A stretch of 64,000 nt of DNA from Saccopteryx bilineata. Its lineage: Eukaryota > Chordata > Mammalia > Chiroptera > Emballonuridae. This document shows positions 1 to 11,131 of the stretch, piece by piece. A program made the translations under genes and the position numbers. The stretch lies in contig NC_089492.1 of NCBI RefSeq assembly GCF_036850765.1, forward strand, positions 287,034,590-287,098,589, written 5' to 3'. Every line of letters begins with the position of its first letter. Position 1 is the stretch's first letter. The notes under the pieces were generated by a model. The model was not told the DNA's origin, made no database searches, and saw nothing but the letters and a program-made list of their open reading frames with translations.

Positions 1-214
1 ATTAAAATCTAATTAACTTGGACTCCACTGAAAGTTTAGCTAAAGCTTACCTTAAATGACAAAGTCCTTGTGTTTCCCTCCTGAGGTCAGAACTAAGCAT
101 TTCATCCTGTGTTTTTATAGTTACACTGTCTTTCCAACTTAGGATCCCCTTTACACTCTTTTCATATCAAAATATTACCTGGTGTTAATTAACAATGTCA
201 CGTACTATCTAAAG

Positions 215-511
215 CAGTGGTCCCCAACCCCCGGGCCGCGGACCAGTACCGGTCCGTGGGCCATTTGGTACCAGTCCGCAGAGAAAGAATAAATAACTTA
301 CATTATTTCTGTTTTATTTATATTTAAGTCTGAACAATGTTTTATTTTAAAAAAATGACCAGATTCCCTCTGTTACATCCGTCTAAGACTCACTCTTGAC
401 GCTTGTCTCAGTCACATGATACATTTATCTGTCCCATCCTAAAGGCCGGTCCGTGAAAATATTTTCTGACATTAAACCGGTGCGTGGCCCAAAAAAGGTT
501 GGGGACCACTG
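215..511. mobile_element. Non-autonomous hAT element, family 1
   Basis: Terminal inverted repeats read CAGTGGTCCCCAACC on the left and GGTTGGGGACCACTG on the right. The element is flanked by a perfect 8-bp TSD, ATCTAAAG, at 207-214 and 512-519. Eight-base TSDs and CAG..CTG ends are the hAT hallmark. It is 297 bp with an A/T-rich middle and no transposase ORF. A second copy lies at 23273-23622. Confidence 0.9.
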
Positions 512-554
512 ATCTAAAGCCATCCCTCACCATCAGCAATGCAGGTGCAGCTCT

Positions 555-738
555 GTTTTTGTTTTGTTTTGTTTTTATTTTATTTATTCATTTCAGAGGA
601 GAGAGAGAGAGAAGGTAGGGAGGAGCAGGAAGCATCAACTCCCATATGTGCCTTGACCAGGCAAGCCCAGGGTTTCAAACCAGCGACCTCAGCGTTCCAG
701 GTCAAGGTTTTATCCACTGCGCCACCACAGGTCAGGCA
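555..738 (-). mobile_element. SINE-D copy
   Basis: The tRNA-like head is at the right end, and the GA-rich body and A/T tail at the left. A 14-bp TSD, GCAGGTGCAGCTCT, flanks it at 541-554 and 739-752, so the copy is full length with defined edges. Confidence 0.85.
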
Positions 739-868
739 GCAGGTGCAGCTCTTTGGAAAACAACATAGGCTCAGCACTGGTGCCTTACCCATCTCCGTAA
801 CCCCGGCCTCAGGACTCCCAAGTTCATAAACAGTATTTTATAAGCCAAGGAAGTTTCAAGGAGAGTGT

Positions 869-1356
869 TTTTTAAAAATTTTTTTTTTTTGTATTTTTCT
901 GAAGCTGGAAACGGGGAGAGACAGTCAGACAGACTCCCGCATGCGCCTGACCGGGATCCACCCGGCACGCCCACCAGGGGCTACGCTCTGCCCACCAGGG
1001 GGTGATGCTCTGCCCCTCCGGGGGCGTTGCTCTGCCGCGACCAGAGCCACTCTAGCGCCTGGGGCAGAGGCCAAGGGGCCATCCCCAGCGCCCGGGCCAT
1101 CTTTGCTCCAATGGAGCCTTGGCTGCAGGAGGGGAAGAGAGAGACAGAGAGGAAGGAGGGGGTGGGGGGTGGAGAAGCAAATGGGCACTTCTCCTATGTG
1201 CCCTGGCCGGGAATTGAACCCGGGTCCCCCGCACGCCAGGCCGACGCTCTACCGCTGAGCCAACTGGCCAGGGCCGTCTTTTTAAATTTTTTAAAGTTGA
1301 TTTTAGAGTGAGAAGGAGGGAGGGAGGGAGGGAGGGAGAGAAGGAGGGAGGGAGAC

Positions 1357-1391
<35 letters not shown>

Positions 1392-1521
1392 TATCAATTT
1401 GTTGTTCCATTTATTTATACCTTCACTGGTAGATTCTCATAGGTGCCCTGACCAGGGATTAAACCAGCAACCTTGGCATGTCGGGACGATGCTCTAACTA
1501 ACTGAGCTACATGACCAGGGC
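869..1521 (-). mobile_element. SINE-C (Ves-like) copy, split by a SINE-A insertion and carrying a GGGA/GA expansion
   Basis: The head (reverse complement of CCCTGGTCATGTAGCTCAGT) is at 1500-1521. The body includes (GGGA)n and (GA)n between about 1310 and 1392. Flanking TTCAAGGAGAGTGT at 855-868 and TTCAAGGACAGTGT at 1522-1535 form a 14-bp TSD with one mismatch. A SINE-A has inserted into its A/T tail, so the TSD spans both elements. Confidence 0.75.
881..1275 (-). mobile_element. SINE-A copy, full length
   Basis: It reads from a poly-T tail at the left to the tRNA-like head (GGCTCAGCGGTAGAGCG on the minus strand) at 1275. It contains the CACCAGGGG motif region at 970-1005. It is nested in the tail of the SINE-C that ends at 1521. 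Confidence 0.85.
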
Positions 1522-1850
1522 TTCAAGGACAGTGTCATTTAAGGGATCTAAATGTTTGAAGATAGTACTTACTGTCTGCCTGCTACAGGTGGCTATTCCA
1601 GAAGCACTCAGCTAGGGTACAGTTGTACCGGGCACACAACAGGTGGCTCACTAAAATGACACAGCACCAGCATCTCTGACTGGGAAAAGCAAGGACAGGA
1701 GGCGGGAAAGCCAGCCCTGGCTCACCGAATACTAAGGTCCCTTCCTTAGTATTGGTGCCAGAGATGCGGAAGCAAGCCCAGCACCTAGCGCAGAGCCTGA
1801 GGAAGGAATGGAGTGGAACCCTGTGCAGCATTTTAAAATCAGGAGCCTAG

Positions 1851-2187
1851 CCTGACCAGGTGGTGGCGCAGTGGATAGAGTGTCGGACTAGGATGTGGAG
1901 GACCCAGGTTCGAGACCCCGAGGTCGCCAGCTTGAGCGTGGGCTCATCTGGTTTGAGCAAAAGCTCACCAGCTTGGACCCAAGTTCGCTGGCTCGAGCAA
2001 GGGGTTACTTGGTCTGCTGAAGGCCCACGGTCAAGGCACATATGAGAAAGCAATCAATGAACAACTAAGGTGTCACAATGAAAAAACTGATGATTGATGC
2101 TTCTCATCTCTCCGTTCCTGTCTGTCTGTCCCTAGCTATCCCTCTCTCTGATTCTCTCTCTGTCCCTGTAAAAAAAAAAAAAAAAAA
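1851..2187 (+). mobile_element. SINE-B copy, full length
   Basis: The head CCTGACCAGGTGGTGGCGCA starts at 1851 and the tail of 18 A ends near 2187. The flanks TCAGGAGCCTAG and TCAGGAGTCTGTAG look like a slightly decayed TSD. The inner A- and B-box-like parts mark a tRNA-derived Pol III element. Confidence 0.85.
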
Positions 2188-2871
2188 GTCAGGAGTCTGT
2201 AGTTCCACACAGCAAGTCAAATCCTGGTAACTGAGAGCTGGAAACATTGGTTCCAATATAAGCATTCCTAACCACTGAATGAAAGGCTATCTCATGACAA
2301 GCATCCACTCCTCCAGCAATCTCATTCACCCCAAAGGATCTCAATGGCAGAGGAAGAGAATAAAATGTACAGACTAGGGTAGGGGAGGAAGAAAAAGTCC
2401 TTTTGGGGCTATTTAGGTAAACCTGTTTTAAAACCATTACAATAATATACCCTAAATTAAGCTGTTTATCTACACAATGTTTTCTGAACTGGGTGTCAAA
2501 GCCCATCGACCACAAAAGCAAGGCAGGGGATTGGTTAGAATGGGGTGGGAGGCCAGGAGGCCGGGAGGCCAGCAGGAAGGTGAATGCAAGGCCCGCTTTT
2601 AACCTTCAGGGATTCTGGGGTGATATTACTCTTATGTTAGGGTCTCAAGGAGGTTATAGACTGTACTTTCTCAAAGTCACAAAGCAGTTAAGTGTCTAAA
2701 CTGAAACCCAAACCCAGACCCCCTGTCTTCAAAGCCCGTGTTTGGCCCACTGGACTCGGGTGTCCTCTTTGGGAGTATTACGGGAAAGACGGGCATTCAT
2801 GTACACTGTTTTCACTCACATGAGAAATGGAAAAATGTTGATCAGACAAGCTGGACTTTAAAACTCTAATC

Positions 2872-3234
2872 CAGGGGTCCCCAAACTACGGCCCGCGGGC
2901 CACATGCGGCCCCCTGAGGCCATTTATCCAGCCCCACCGCACTTCCGGAAGGGGCACCTCTTTCATTGGTGGTCAGTGAGAGGAACACATTGACCATCTC
3001 ATTAGCCAAAAGCAGGCCCGTAGTTCCCATTGAAATACTGGTCAGTTTGTTGATTTAAATTTACTTGTTCTTTATTTTAAATATTGTATTTGTTCCCGTT
3101 TTGTTTTTTTACTTTAAAATAAGATATGTGCAGTGTGCATAGGGATTTGTTCATAGTTTTTTTTATAGTCCGGCCCTCCAATGGTTTGAGGGACAGTGAA
3201 CTGGCCCCCTGTGTAAAAAGTTTGGGGATCCCTG
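2872..3234. mobile_element. Non-autonomous hAT element, family 2
   Basis: The ends read CAGGGGTCCCCAAACT and AGTTTGGGGATCCCTG. A perfect 8-bp TSD, CTCTAATC, lies at 2864-2871 and 3235-3242. It is 363 bp and non-coding. A shorter version lies at 50862-51053. Confidence 0.9.
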
Positions 3235-3385
3235 CTCTAATCTGTCCTTTTGTATCAATAAAAAAATTGTGAGCCTAACTGAATGCTGTCCTAACTGAAT
3301 GGCTCTAAGCATTAGAATGTTTCTAAAGAAAACAGAACCTAAAGAGAAGTGTTTAAAAAAAGAAGAAAAGATAACTTCCTAATTA

Positions 3386-3623
3386 CAATAGTACCTTGAA
3401 ATACAAATTTAATTCGTTCTGTAACCGAGCTCGTAAGTCAGTCAACTTGTATATCAAACTGCCAATACTGGACCTGTGCGCCAACATGCCAATTAGCGGT
3501 AGCTTTCCGAATCATGACTCGTATCTTGGAATTTCACTCAGATTTCAAACAAAATATGGACCGAGTAGCAGCTCATATCTTAAAAAATTAATGGTGGTCT
3601 GTTCGTATCTCAAGGTACCACTG
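3386..3623. mobile_element. TA-flanked mariner-type MITE
   Basis: The left end CAATAGTACCTTGAAATAC mirrors the right end, GTATCTCAAGGTACCACTG, as terminal inverted repeats. TA dinucleotides at 3384-3385 and 3624-3625 fit the Tc1/mariner/pogo target site. It is 238 bp. The short ORFs across it are not protein-like. Confidence 0.75.
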
Positions 3624-3876
3624 TATGTCTATTTATACAAAATAACTACTCATATCTATTACTATAGCTATGTGCTTTAAAAGTATAATATTTTAAAACA
3701 TTCAAAAACTGACATGTTACAGAGTAAGATAAAGAAATAGCTGAAATCTATTTATGTTCAATAACATGACTCCATATCACTGAACAAACAAACAAACCCA
3801 GAGCTTCTGGGTAAATTCTTTCATCAGAAAGTCAACAAGTTCAAATATGACACAGGTCAACCACTTCTGTCTTGTC

Positions 3877-3987
3877 TGGTGAGGTTGCACACCACCCCAG
3901 GGACGCCTGCACACCATCTACCCTGAAGTCAGAACATTGCCTGTGGCCACCCATACAAAACACAACCAGGGGGCCCACAACCAGACT
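3877..3987 (-). repeat. 111-bp repeat, inverted partner of 5686-5796
   Basis: The reverse complement matches 5686-5796 over the whole 111 bp with about half a dozen differences. Neighbouring sequence does not match as well. The frame conserved between the copies changes mostly at amino-acid-altering sites, so it is not a gene. It may be a fragment of an LTR or other interspersed repeat that I cannot name. Confidence 0.7.
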
Positions 3988-4050
3988 ATCTTGTCCCCAG
4001 TCAGTTGCATCCTTTATCTGGCCAACTGTCATCAAAAATCTGTGCTACTG

Positions 4051-4432
4051 GCCCTGGCCGGTTGGCTCAGTGGTAGAGCGTTGGCCTGGCGTGCGGAAGT
4101 CCTGGGTTCGATTCCCGGCCAGGGCACACAGGAGAGGCACCCATCTGCTTCTCCACCCCTCCCCCTCTCCTTCCTCTCTGTCTCTCTCTTCCCCTCCCGC
4201 AGCCGAGGCTCCATTGGAGCAAAAGATGGCCCGGGCACTGGGGATGGCTCCTTGGCCTCTGCCCCAGGCGCTAGAGTGGCTCTGGTCGCAACAGAGCGAT
4301 GCCCTGGATGGGCAGAGCATCGCCCCCTGGTGGGCGTGCCGGGTGGATCCCGGTCGGTCGGGCGCATGCAGGAGTCTGTCTGACTGCTTCCCCGTTTCCA
4401 GCTTCAGAAAAATGCAAAAAAAAAAAAAAAAA
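4051..4432 (+). mobile_element. SINE-A copy, full length
   Basis: The head GCCCTGGCCGGTTGGCTCAG starts at 4051 and the poly-A ends at 4432. The TSD ATCTGTGCTACTG sits on both sides. It contains CGCCCCCTGGTGGGC at 4321-4335. Confidence 0.9.
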
Positions 4433-4754
4433 ATCTGTGCTACTGATCAAAGGATGACCTTCAGGACAGTGTGCTTGCTTAACATGGCAAATGTCCTACT
4501 ATCAATGAGCTGAACTCTTTGAGGATGGTTAGCCACACTTACTACACAGTCACTCTGTTTACCTGTTGCACACAGCGCCCACGGCAGGAGGGGATGGTGG
4601 TGGTGAACAGGCCCTGCTTGGTCTTCGATACTACTTACAGGGGACAAACTAAGGCACCATAAATAATATTACTACTCAGAAGCAAATCCCAGATGAAAAA
4701 GTGTTCAAAAGATATTTGAAATCATTAAGCTGTGGTGGATACACATTCACACTC

Positions 4755-4962
4755 TTTTTTTTTACAGAAAGTCAAAGAGGGATAGATAGAGACAGACAGG
4801 AATGCAGAGAGATGAGAAGCATCAATCTTCAGTTTTTCGTTGTGGCACTTTAGTTGTTCAGACCGAGTCACCCCTTGCTCAAGCCAGGGACCTTGGGGTC
4901 TCGAACCTGGGTCCTCTGCATCCCAGTCCAACACTATCCACTGTGCCACCACCTGGTCAGGC
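4755..4962 (-). mobile_element. SINE-B copy, internally deleted
   Basis: The poly-T is at the left and the head (reverse of CCTGACCAGGTGGTGGCACA) at the right. The TSD CACATTCACACT lies at 4742-4753 and 4963-4974. At about 208 bp it lacks roughly a third of the family length. Confidence 0.85.
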
Positions 4963-4974
4963 CACATTCACACT

Positions 4975-5685
4975 TTTAATTAGAAGAAAACAGGTTCTGA
5001 TATTAAACTGAAATGTCCAAAGAAAAGTCTTCCTGAAACTTAAAACATCTCATAGCAGAATTTTAAAAGTATCTTTCAGCTTAACTTCTTTTTTCTTCTT
5101 CATGGGCCAACACATCCAAGACATTCATCAGTCTGAGAAGATAAATGAATCAAAATAATGACTTCTCCAGACTAGCTTTCCCAATTTTTCTAAAAGTATT
5201 TCAAGGTCATGTTGGGTCCAGAGTACTTAAGAGTACAACAAATGACATTCTTTGTAGAAGAGTTCCTGTCAATTCTCAACTGAGACAAAGAAGACCTTCA
5301 ATGTCAGTCTGGCTCCCAACCTTGGTCAACTAGCTCGGACAAAGTTCCATTCACTGCAACTCCGCAGAATTTATCAGCAGAATTTTTCCAGTCTCAATTC
5401 AGAAAGGGTGGAGGTATCAGCACTGCTGGCAGGCCCTCTGATCACCGCTTCTTAACCATGCTCCTCTGAACACCCCCCTTTCGTACCAATGACTCACAGG
5501 AAGGTTCCACTACTTTCTGGTAACTTTCAACTTTTTAAATACAGTGCCATCTAAAACTTTAAAGCCACGCCCAGCTAGACACGTGGCTTAAGGAGATGTG
5601 GCCTGCCCTTTTCTCTCATCTCTCCTACCTTTTAGGGGCCCCTGGGCGTGAGGACAGGGAGCTGCGGTCTTCTGTCAATGGCCTC
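4975..5685. other. Intronic stretch without recognisable feature
   Basis: Mostly unique-looking A/T-rich sequence. No exon-like ORF with splice signals and no repeat that I recognise. Confidence 0.5.
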
Positions 5686-5796
5686 AGTCTGGCTGTGGGC
5701 CCCCCAGTTGTGTTTTGTATGGGTGGCCACAGGCAATGTTCTGACTTCAGGGTAGATGGTGTGCAGGTGTCCCTGGGGTGGTGTGTAACCTCACCA
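5686..5796 (+). repeat. 111-bp repeat, inverted partner of 3877-3987
   Basis: It begins AGTCTGGCTGTGGGCC and ends ACCTCACCA. It matches the reverse complement of 3877-3987 at about 95 percent by eye, 1.7 kb away. Such closeness suggests relatively recent copies of one element or a local inverted duplication. Confidence 0.7.
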
Positions 5797-6439
5797 AGAG
5801 CCCCAACACTGGGAACCCCCATGTCGATCCCACCAGTAGTCCTTCCCCCAATCTCCTTTCAGCCCTACTTGGTCTGGGAAACCTGTGAACAGTGCTAGAT
5901 GCCCTTCCTTCCTCTGGTCCCCATGCTCCTTGACATCAAGCCAATGGGGTTCACTAGTATTCTTTCCAATGCCCGCCATGATGTGACAAGACTGGCACTG
6001 TGCAGGAAGTCACCCCCCCCCCCCCAATGTCCTTACCCTGCTGTCATGGGCTGATGCAGCAGCCTCCCACCTCCAGGAAGCCTCTGGCCACAGATCAAGT
6101 GACCCATCGCTCAGCCTCAGCAGCTCCCTCCCTGGAAGCACGGAGCCCAGACTGTTAGGTAGGCAGGCAGGTAGGTAGGTAGACAGAGGTGGGCAGGGAT
6201 AGGCAAAGGGGGGAGGGGAGGAATTGCCCCCCCGCATTCGTGCACATCTGCAGGGTCTAGAATCTTTAAGCTGGAACAGGCCTCAGCACACCCAGACTGG
6301 TGGTCGCCAGTTCCCTGATGCAGTATCAGCCACACAGCACCCTAACAAAGACAGAAAAACAACAGGGAGAAGCGAGGAAAAAATAAAATAAAAAGGAAAA
6401 AAAAAAAAAAAACACGGGACCAGGAAAGTCCAAAAAATA

Positions 6440-6630
6440 AAAGCCCATAAATATCTAAGTTCTGTAACTGATTGAGACACGTGTTTTCGGGAGTGAGTGG
6501 CCCACCCAGACCTTTCTGAGTGTGTTCCTGCAGGGTCAATAAATCCTTGCTTTACTTGCTGCACTTTGTCTCCTGACTGAATTCTCTCTCAAGAACACAA
6601 GAAGCAAGGTCTTGTCGCCCTCCCTGTAAC
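6440..6630 (+). mobile_element. Probable 3' part of an old endogenous retroviral LTR
   Basis: A polyadenylation signal in GTCAATAAATCC (6536-6547) is followed by pyrimidine-rich CTTTGTCTCCTGACTG and a short terminal stretch, which resembles the R/U5 end of class I LTRs. I could not find a matching left edge or TSD, so the family is unnamed. A run of 14 C lies at 6012-6025 to its left. Confidence 0.4.
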
Positions 6631-7190
6631 AAGACTACGAGGGGCTGGGGAAAGGGAAGGAGATAGTGATAGGAAAAGCCTCTCTCAACACCTCACTTGC
6701 CAGGGTTGACAACTATAGCCTCCCTGCCTGAATATTCGGTTTAGGGGGGGAGGGCGGAATGGCTGGTGGCAGTCGGGCAGGTCCCGCCCCCTTTTCCACG
6801 TCTCAGAGCGTGATTCTCTGGGTTCAGTTCAGGGCCCTGGGAGCCAATGCTCAGTCAACAGGAAAAGTCACATTCAACATCTAGTTACATGATGACACAG
6901 TCCTGGCATGAGGAAACAACTGATTCTGATGAGATATCAACATTTTAGACCACTAATACTCAAAGTGGGGGACTTTATGAGGCATGCGCAATGATCTACA
7001 GACATACAGGAAGAAAACAGTACACAGAATAAAATTTTATTCTATTAATCATTGTACTCTATACCATTATTCTGTGTATGTTTTCTAATATGCCTAAATT
7101 AATAAAGTAATATAAATATACAGGGGGATATGCACAAACAGTTTAATCATAGGGCTGTGTGATCCGAGTTTGAAGACCACTCTTCTAGAC

Positions 7191-7384
7191 TAGTGGTTCT
7201 CAGCTGGGACAATTTTGCCCCACTCTGTGACATCTGGCAATGTCTGGAGACATTTTTGGTTGTTGACATGGGGGGGTACTAGCATGGAGTGGGTAGTAGG
7301 GAGGTTGCTAAACACCCTACAATTCACAGGACAGCCTGCTCCATCCCAAGCAAATAATCATCTGGCAGAGGTTGAGAAACCCTG
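7191..7384 (+). mobile_element. MER5A-like element (ancient hAT-Charlie MITE)
   Basis: It reads TAGTGGTTCTCAGCTGGG, then the known MER5 core GGCAATGTCTGGAGACATTT and the right end GGTTGAGAAACCCTG. The flanks TTCTAGAC and TTCTAGAG agree at 7 of 8 bases as the TSD. Confidence 0.9.
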
Positions 7385-7706
7385 TTCTAGAGCAATAGAA
7401 TGGTCAGTACATTTGAAGGCACTAAACCAAAGTAAAAGCCACTGCTGCTTGTCTCCTCAGCATCCAGACCCTCTTCCTGTCTTAGCAAGAGCCCAGATTT
7501 CTTAAGCCATACAGTTTGGATACAACTGAACCCATTTCTAGGTTTGCCCGTCTCAGCAATGGGTACACGATTCAGCCCAAACAGCCTATGTCCCTGGGAG
7601 CAATGAATGCTTTAGAGATGAGTGCATGTCCAGGTTGGTCTGAGCAGAGTTAAGCTCCAGACTTGCCCTATGGTGAAGAAATAAGGGGAGCTGCTGTAAG
7701 CTAACG

Positions 7707-8073
7707 TGTGTTTATTTATTTATTTATTATATATTTATTTATTTATTTTTACAGAGACAGTGAGTCAGAGAGAGGGATAGACAGGGACAGACAGATAGGA
7801 ATGGAGAGACATGAGAAGCATCAATCATTAGTTTTTCGTTGCGCGCTGCAACACCTTAGTTGTTCATTGATTGCTTTCTCATATGTGCCTTGACCACAGG
7901 CCTTTAGCAGACCGAGTAACACCTTGCTGGAGCCAGTGACCTTAGGTTCAAGCTGGTGGGCTTTTTGCTCAAACCAGATGAGCCCGCGCTCAAGCTGGAG
8001 ACCTCGGGGTCTCGAACCTGGGTCCTCTGCATCCCAGTCCGACACTGTCCACTGCGCCACCGCCTGGTCAGGC
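7707..8073 (-). mobile_element. SINE-B copy with ATTT-rich tail
   Basis: The head is at the right (ending near 8073) and the tail is expanded into TTTA repeats at the left (7707-7755). The body carries the tracts typical of SINE-B. Confidence 0.85.
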
Positions 8074-8178
8074 AAGCCAAGGTGTTTATGCAGCGACCAG
8101 CCCTGGAACCAAGCAGGTAGCTCTAGAAAGCAGAGCAGTCACTGAGGTTCCATAGTGACACTGTGGAGCTATTACGTA

Positions 8179-8413
8179 CCGTATTTCCCCATGTATAAGA
8201 TGCAAATTTTGGAAAAAACGGTCTAAAAACTGGGTGCATCTTATACAGTGGTTATAGATTTTTTTACTTGCATTTCCCGCTTTTTCACATGGATGAGGAG
8301 TTGCATGAATTTCATGATGAATAACAGTTGAATTCAATAACTTTATGTAATATATATTTTTCCAAATTTCTGGCCCCCAAATTAAGGTTTGTCTTATACA
8401 CGGGGAAATATGG
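8179..8413. mobile_element. TA-flanked MITE (mariner-type)
   Basis: The inverted ends are CCGTATTTCCCC and GGGGAAATATGG, with TA at 8177-8178 and 8414-8415. The subterminal part reads TGTATAAGATGC and GTCTTATACAC. It is 235 bp and non-coding. Confidence 0.75.
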
Positions 8414-9334
8414 TAAGTCCTCAGGAATGCCTCATTTTCTCTAGAATTCAGGTGTATGTGCCAATAATGAAACCAGTTGGAACTGAATTTTTTATTTACA
8501 GCAGGAAGCCTCCTAAATGAACCTAGTCAAAAAAACCCAAATGCTCACATTCAAGCTTTTCAAGAAAGCTCTTAAAGGGTTTTACTCTTAATCTTCCAAA
8601 AAAAAAACAGGACTTGTGTTTCTCGTAGACTAGCTTTCAAAGAGCTATGAGGCAACTCTATGGATGTTGATTTAATTTGCCCCTAAGGTAATACTGCTCT
8701 AGTCACTGATGCCAAAGTACAGAGGAAATTCTCTGGGATATTATTCCATTCAGCAAATCTATTCAGAGGGTTTGAACAGAGTGGCAGAAAGAAAGGAGCG
8801 GTTAAATTACTTGTCTTTTACAGACACAGATAAAAGTAAAAAAAAAAAGAAAAAAAATTACTTGTCTCAGAGTGGTCACAACAGACAGTTACCCTCTGAA
8901 ATCTATACGCCTAATTTTCTAAAAAATTACCTGGATTTTTCTGTGCATTTTTTCTTTTACTATTTGTTATTTTTCCATAAAAACATCCTTCTCCCCATTC
9001 ACTCTGTCTCTCTGCCCAGAACTGAAGTCTTGTGTTTATTTCATAAAGATATATTTAACCATTTATCTACTGACCCACATGGGCCTGGCTTGATTTTTAC
9101 CCCTGTGGCTTAGGCTCCTCTCCTCCAGTTTCTAGCAGAACAAAGCTAGATAGACAATCACTACTTGTGTGTGTGTACATATACATACATATATACATAC
9201 GTATCTTTATGTGATAAGAGATATAAAAATTTCTAACTAAGCACACAAAGTTTTACTTTTTAGTATATGCACTGCTGAGGCGAGCACGCATTTCTACCTT
9301 CTGAGTTTTCTTTTCTTTTTTTAGTCTTCAGAGG
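8414..9334. other. Intronic stretch without recognisable feature
   Basis: A/T-rich, with a TACATA/GTGT-rich patch near 9165-9205. No exon or clear repeat is recognised. Confidence 0.45.
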
Positions 9335-9510
9335 CTGTTTAATTTTTTAAATTAAATTTATTGGGGTGATACTGGTTAAGAAAATTATACAGGTTTCAGG
9401 AAGACTATTCCACAACACCTGTACACTGTTGTTATTCACCACCCTAAGGCAAGTCTCCTTCTATCACCATTTATCCCCCATACTGTCTTCCACGCCTCCC
9501 TTAACTGACT
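9335..9510 (-). mobile_element. LINE-1 fragment
   Basis: AAATTTATTGGGGTGATACT followed by ACAGGTTTCAGG and CCATTTATCCCCCA resembles a LINE-1-associated sequence common in laurasiatherian genomes. The boundaries are approximate. Confidence 0.5.
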
Positions 9511-10082
9511 TTCAAGGAACCAGTACCATTTTAAACTCAATGTTTCCATCAAGAATCTGTTTTCTACACATACACTGACTCCTTTTAGGCACTACAGCCA
9601 AGACCAATATGCTCTTTATTATAATCGCCACCCAATTGAGAGTAAACTGGTTTCCAGACTCAGAGCTTTTACACAACCTTAATACAGATTCTACTGATAA
9701 GGGACTCTACCAAACACCCTGTGCCCCTTTTTCATCTACTCGCTCTACAATCCCTCCCTGAAAAACACTCTTCAGATAGAATTTTCTGGCATAAGGCTTT
9801 GAAGATTTTGATTATGCAAATTCTATATTCACTCAGTCAAAGCAAAATGCATAATTTTTGATGCAACTAACTAGCCTTTAGATGCTATTTCCTGTCCTCT
9901 ATCTCACTTAGAAAGAAAATTTAAAATAGCACTGGGAATGTATAAAAAAACTATAGTACTTTCTGAATCTGAACAGAATGATTATCTTTCACATATACAC
10001 AAATCCAAAGTAATGCAGTTTCAGCAAATCTTAATATAGAACCATGTTCATAATTCACAAATTATCAAAGTACTGCTTCTCT

Positions 10083-10509
10083 CTTTTTTTAAAATTTAAT
10101 TATTGTTATTCTTTTTTTTTTTTTTTTTTTTTTGTATTTTTCCGAAGCTGGCAACGGGGAGGCAGTCAGACAGACTCCCGCATGCGCCCGACCGGGATCC
10201 ACCCGGCATGCCCATCAGTGAGCGATGCTCTGCCCATCTTGGGGCGTCGCTCTGCCGCAATCAGAGCCATTCCAGCACCTGAGGCAGAGGCCACAGAGCC
10301 ATCCCCCAGCGCCGTGGGCAAACTTTGCTCCAGTGGAGCTTTGGCTTCGGGAGGGGAAGAGAGAGACTGAGAGGAAGGAGAGGGGGAGGGGTGGAGAAGC
10401 AGATGGGTGCTTCTCCTGTGTGCCCTGGCTGTGTGCCCTGGCAGGGAATCGAACCCGGGACTCCTGCATGCCAGGCCGACGCTCTACCACTGAGCCAACC
10501 GGGCAGGGC
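10083..10509 (-). mobile_element. SINE-A copy, full length
   Basis: A long poly-T is at the left (10112-10133) and the head ends at 10509. The TSD AGTACTGCTTCTCT lies at 10069-10082 and 10510-10523. An 11-bp unit, TGTGCCCTGGC, is tandemly doubled near 10420-10443. Confidence 0.9.
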
Positions 10510-10730
10510 AGTACTGCTTCTCTTAACAAGCCACATATATCTATACTCCCAGGCATGACACACAATATCCTTTTATTCACTTAGTTAATCATTCAACAAG
10601 TGCCGATTAAGTATCTATAACATGTATTTGGGATGTACCAGTGAAGAAAACAGACATGGGAAACGCTCATGAAGCTTAAATTCTAGCAGGAATCTTCCAT
10701 CTACACCATACAGTTTTTGAAAGTGTTTGT

Positions 10731-11075
10731 GGTCCTGGCTGGTTGACTCAGCAGTAGAGAGTAGGCCCGGCATGTGGAAGTCCTGGGTTTGATTCCCAGT
10801 CAGAGCACACATCTGCTACTCTACCCCTCCCCCTTTACATTTTCTCCCTCTCCTTCAGCCATGGCTTGAATGGTTCAAGGAAAAGTTGGCCCTGGGCACC
10901 AAGGATGACTCCATGGCCTCCTCTCAGGCGCTGAAATAGCTTGATTGCCAAGCAATGGAGCAGCAGTCCCAGATAGGCAGAGCATAACCCCAGTAGAGGG
11001 CTTGCCAGGATCCTAGTTGGGGCGCCTGCAGGAGTCTGTCTCTCTGCCTCCCCGCCTCCCACTTAATAAAAAAGA
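10731..11075 (+). mobile_element. SINE-A copy, diverged
   Basis: A degraded head, GTCCTGGCTGGTTGACTCAG, starts at 10731. The body and the end CTGCCTCCCCGCCTCCC match the family with many substitutions. It looks older than the other SINE-A copies. Confidence 0.75.
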
Positions 11076-11096
11076 AAGAATTTGCTATATATATGC

Positions 11097-11098
<2 letters not shown>

Positions 11099-11129
<31 letters not shown>
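11099..11129 (+). repeat. (CA)n microsatellite
   Basis: About 15 uninterrupted CA units. Confidence 0.95.

Positions 11130-11131
<2 letters not shown>

Noticed and set aside
1583..2521. Candidate SLC25A33 downstream exons on the minus strand
   Set aside because: No mitochondrial-carrier signature (PLEV.K.R, GGTVGA) appears in any frame, and part of the interval is SINE-B.
3872..4513. A 213-codon plus-strand ORF
   Set aside because: It is made of the 111-bp repeat plus a SINE-A insertion.
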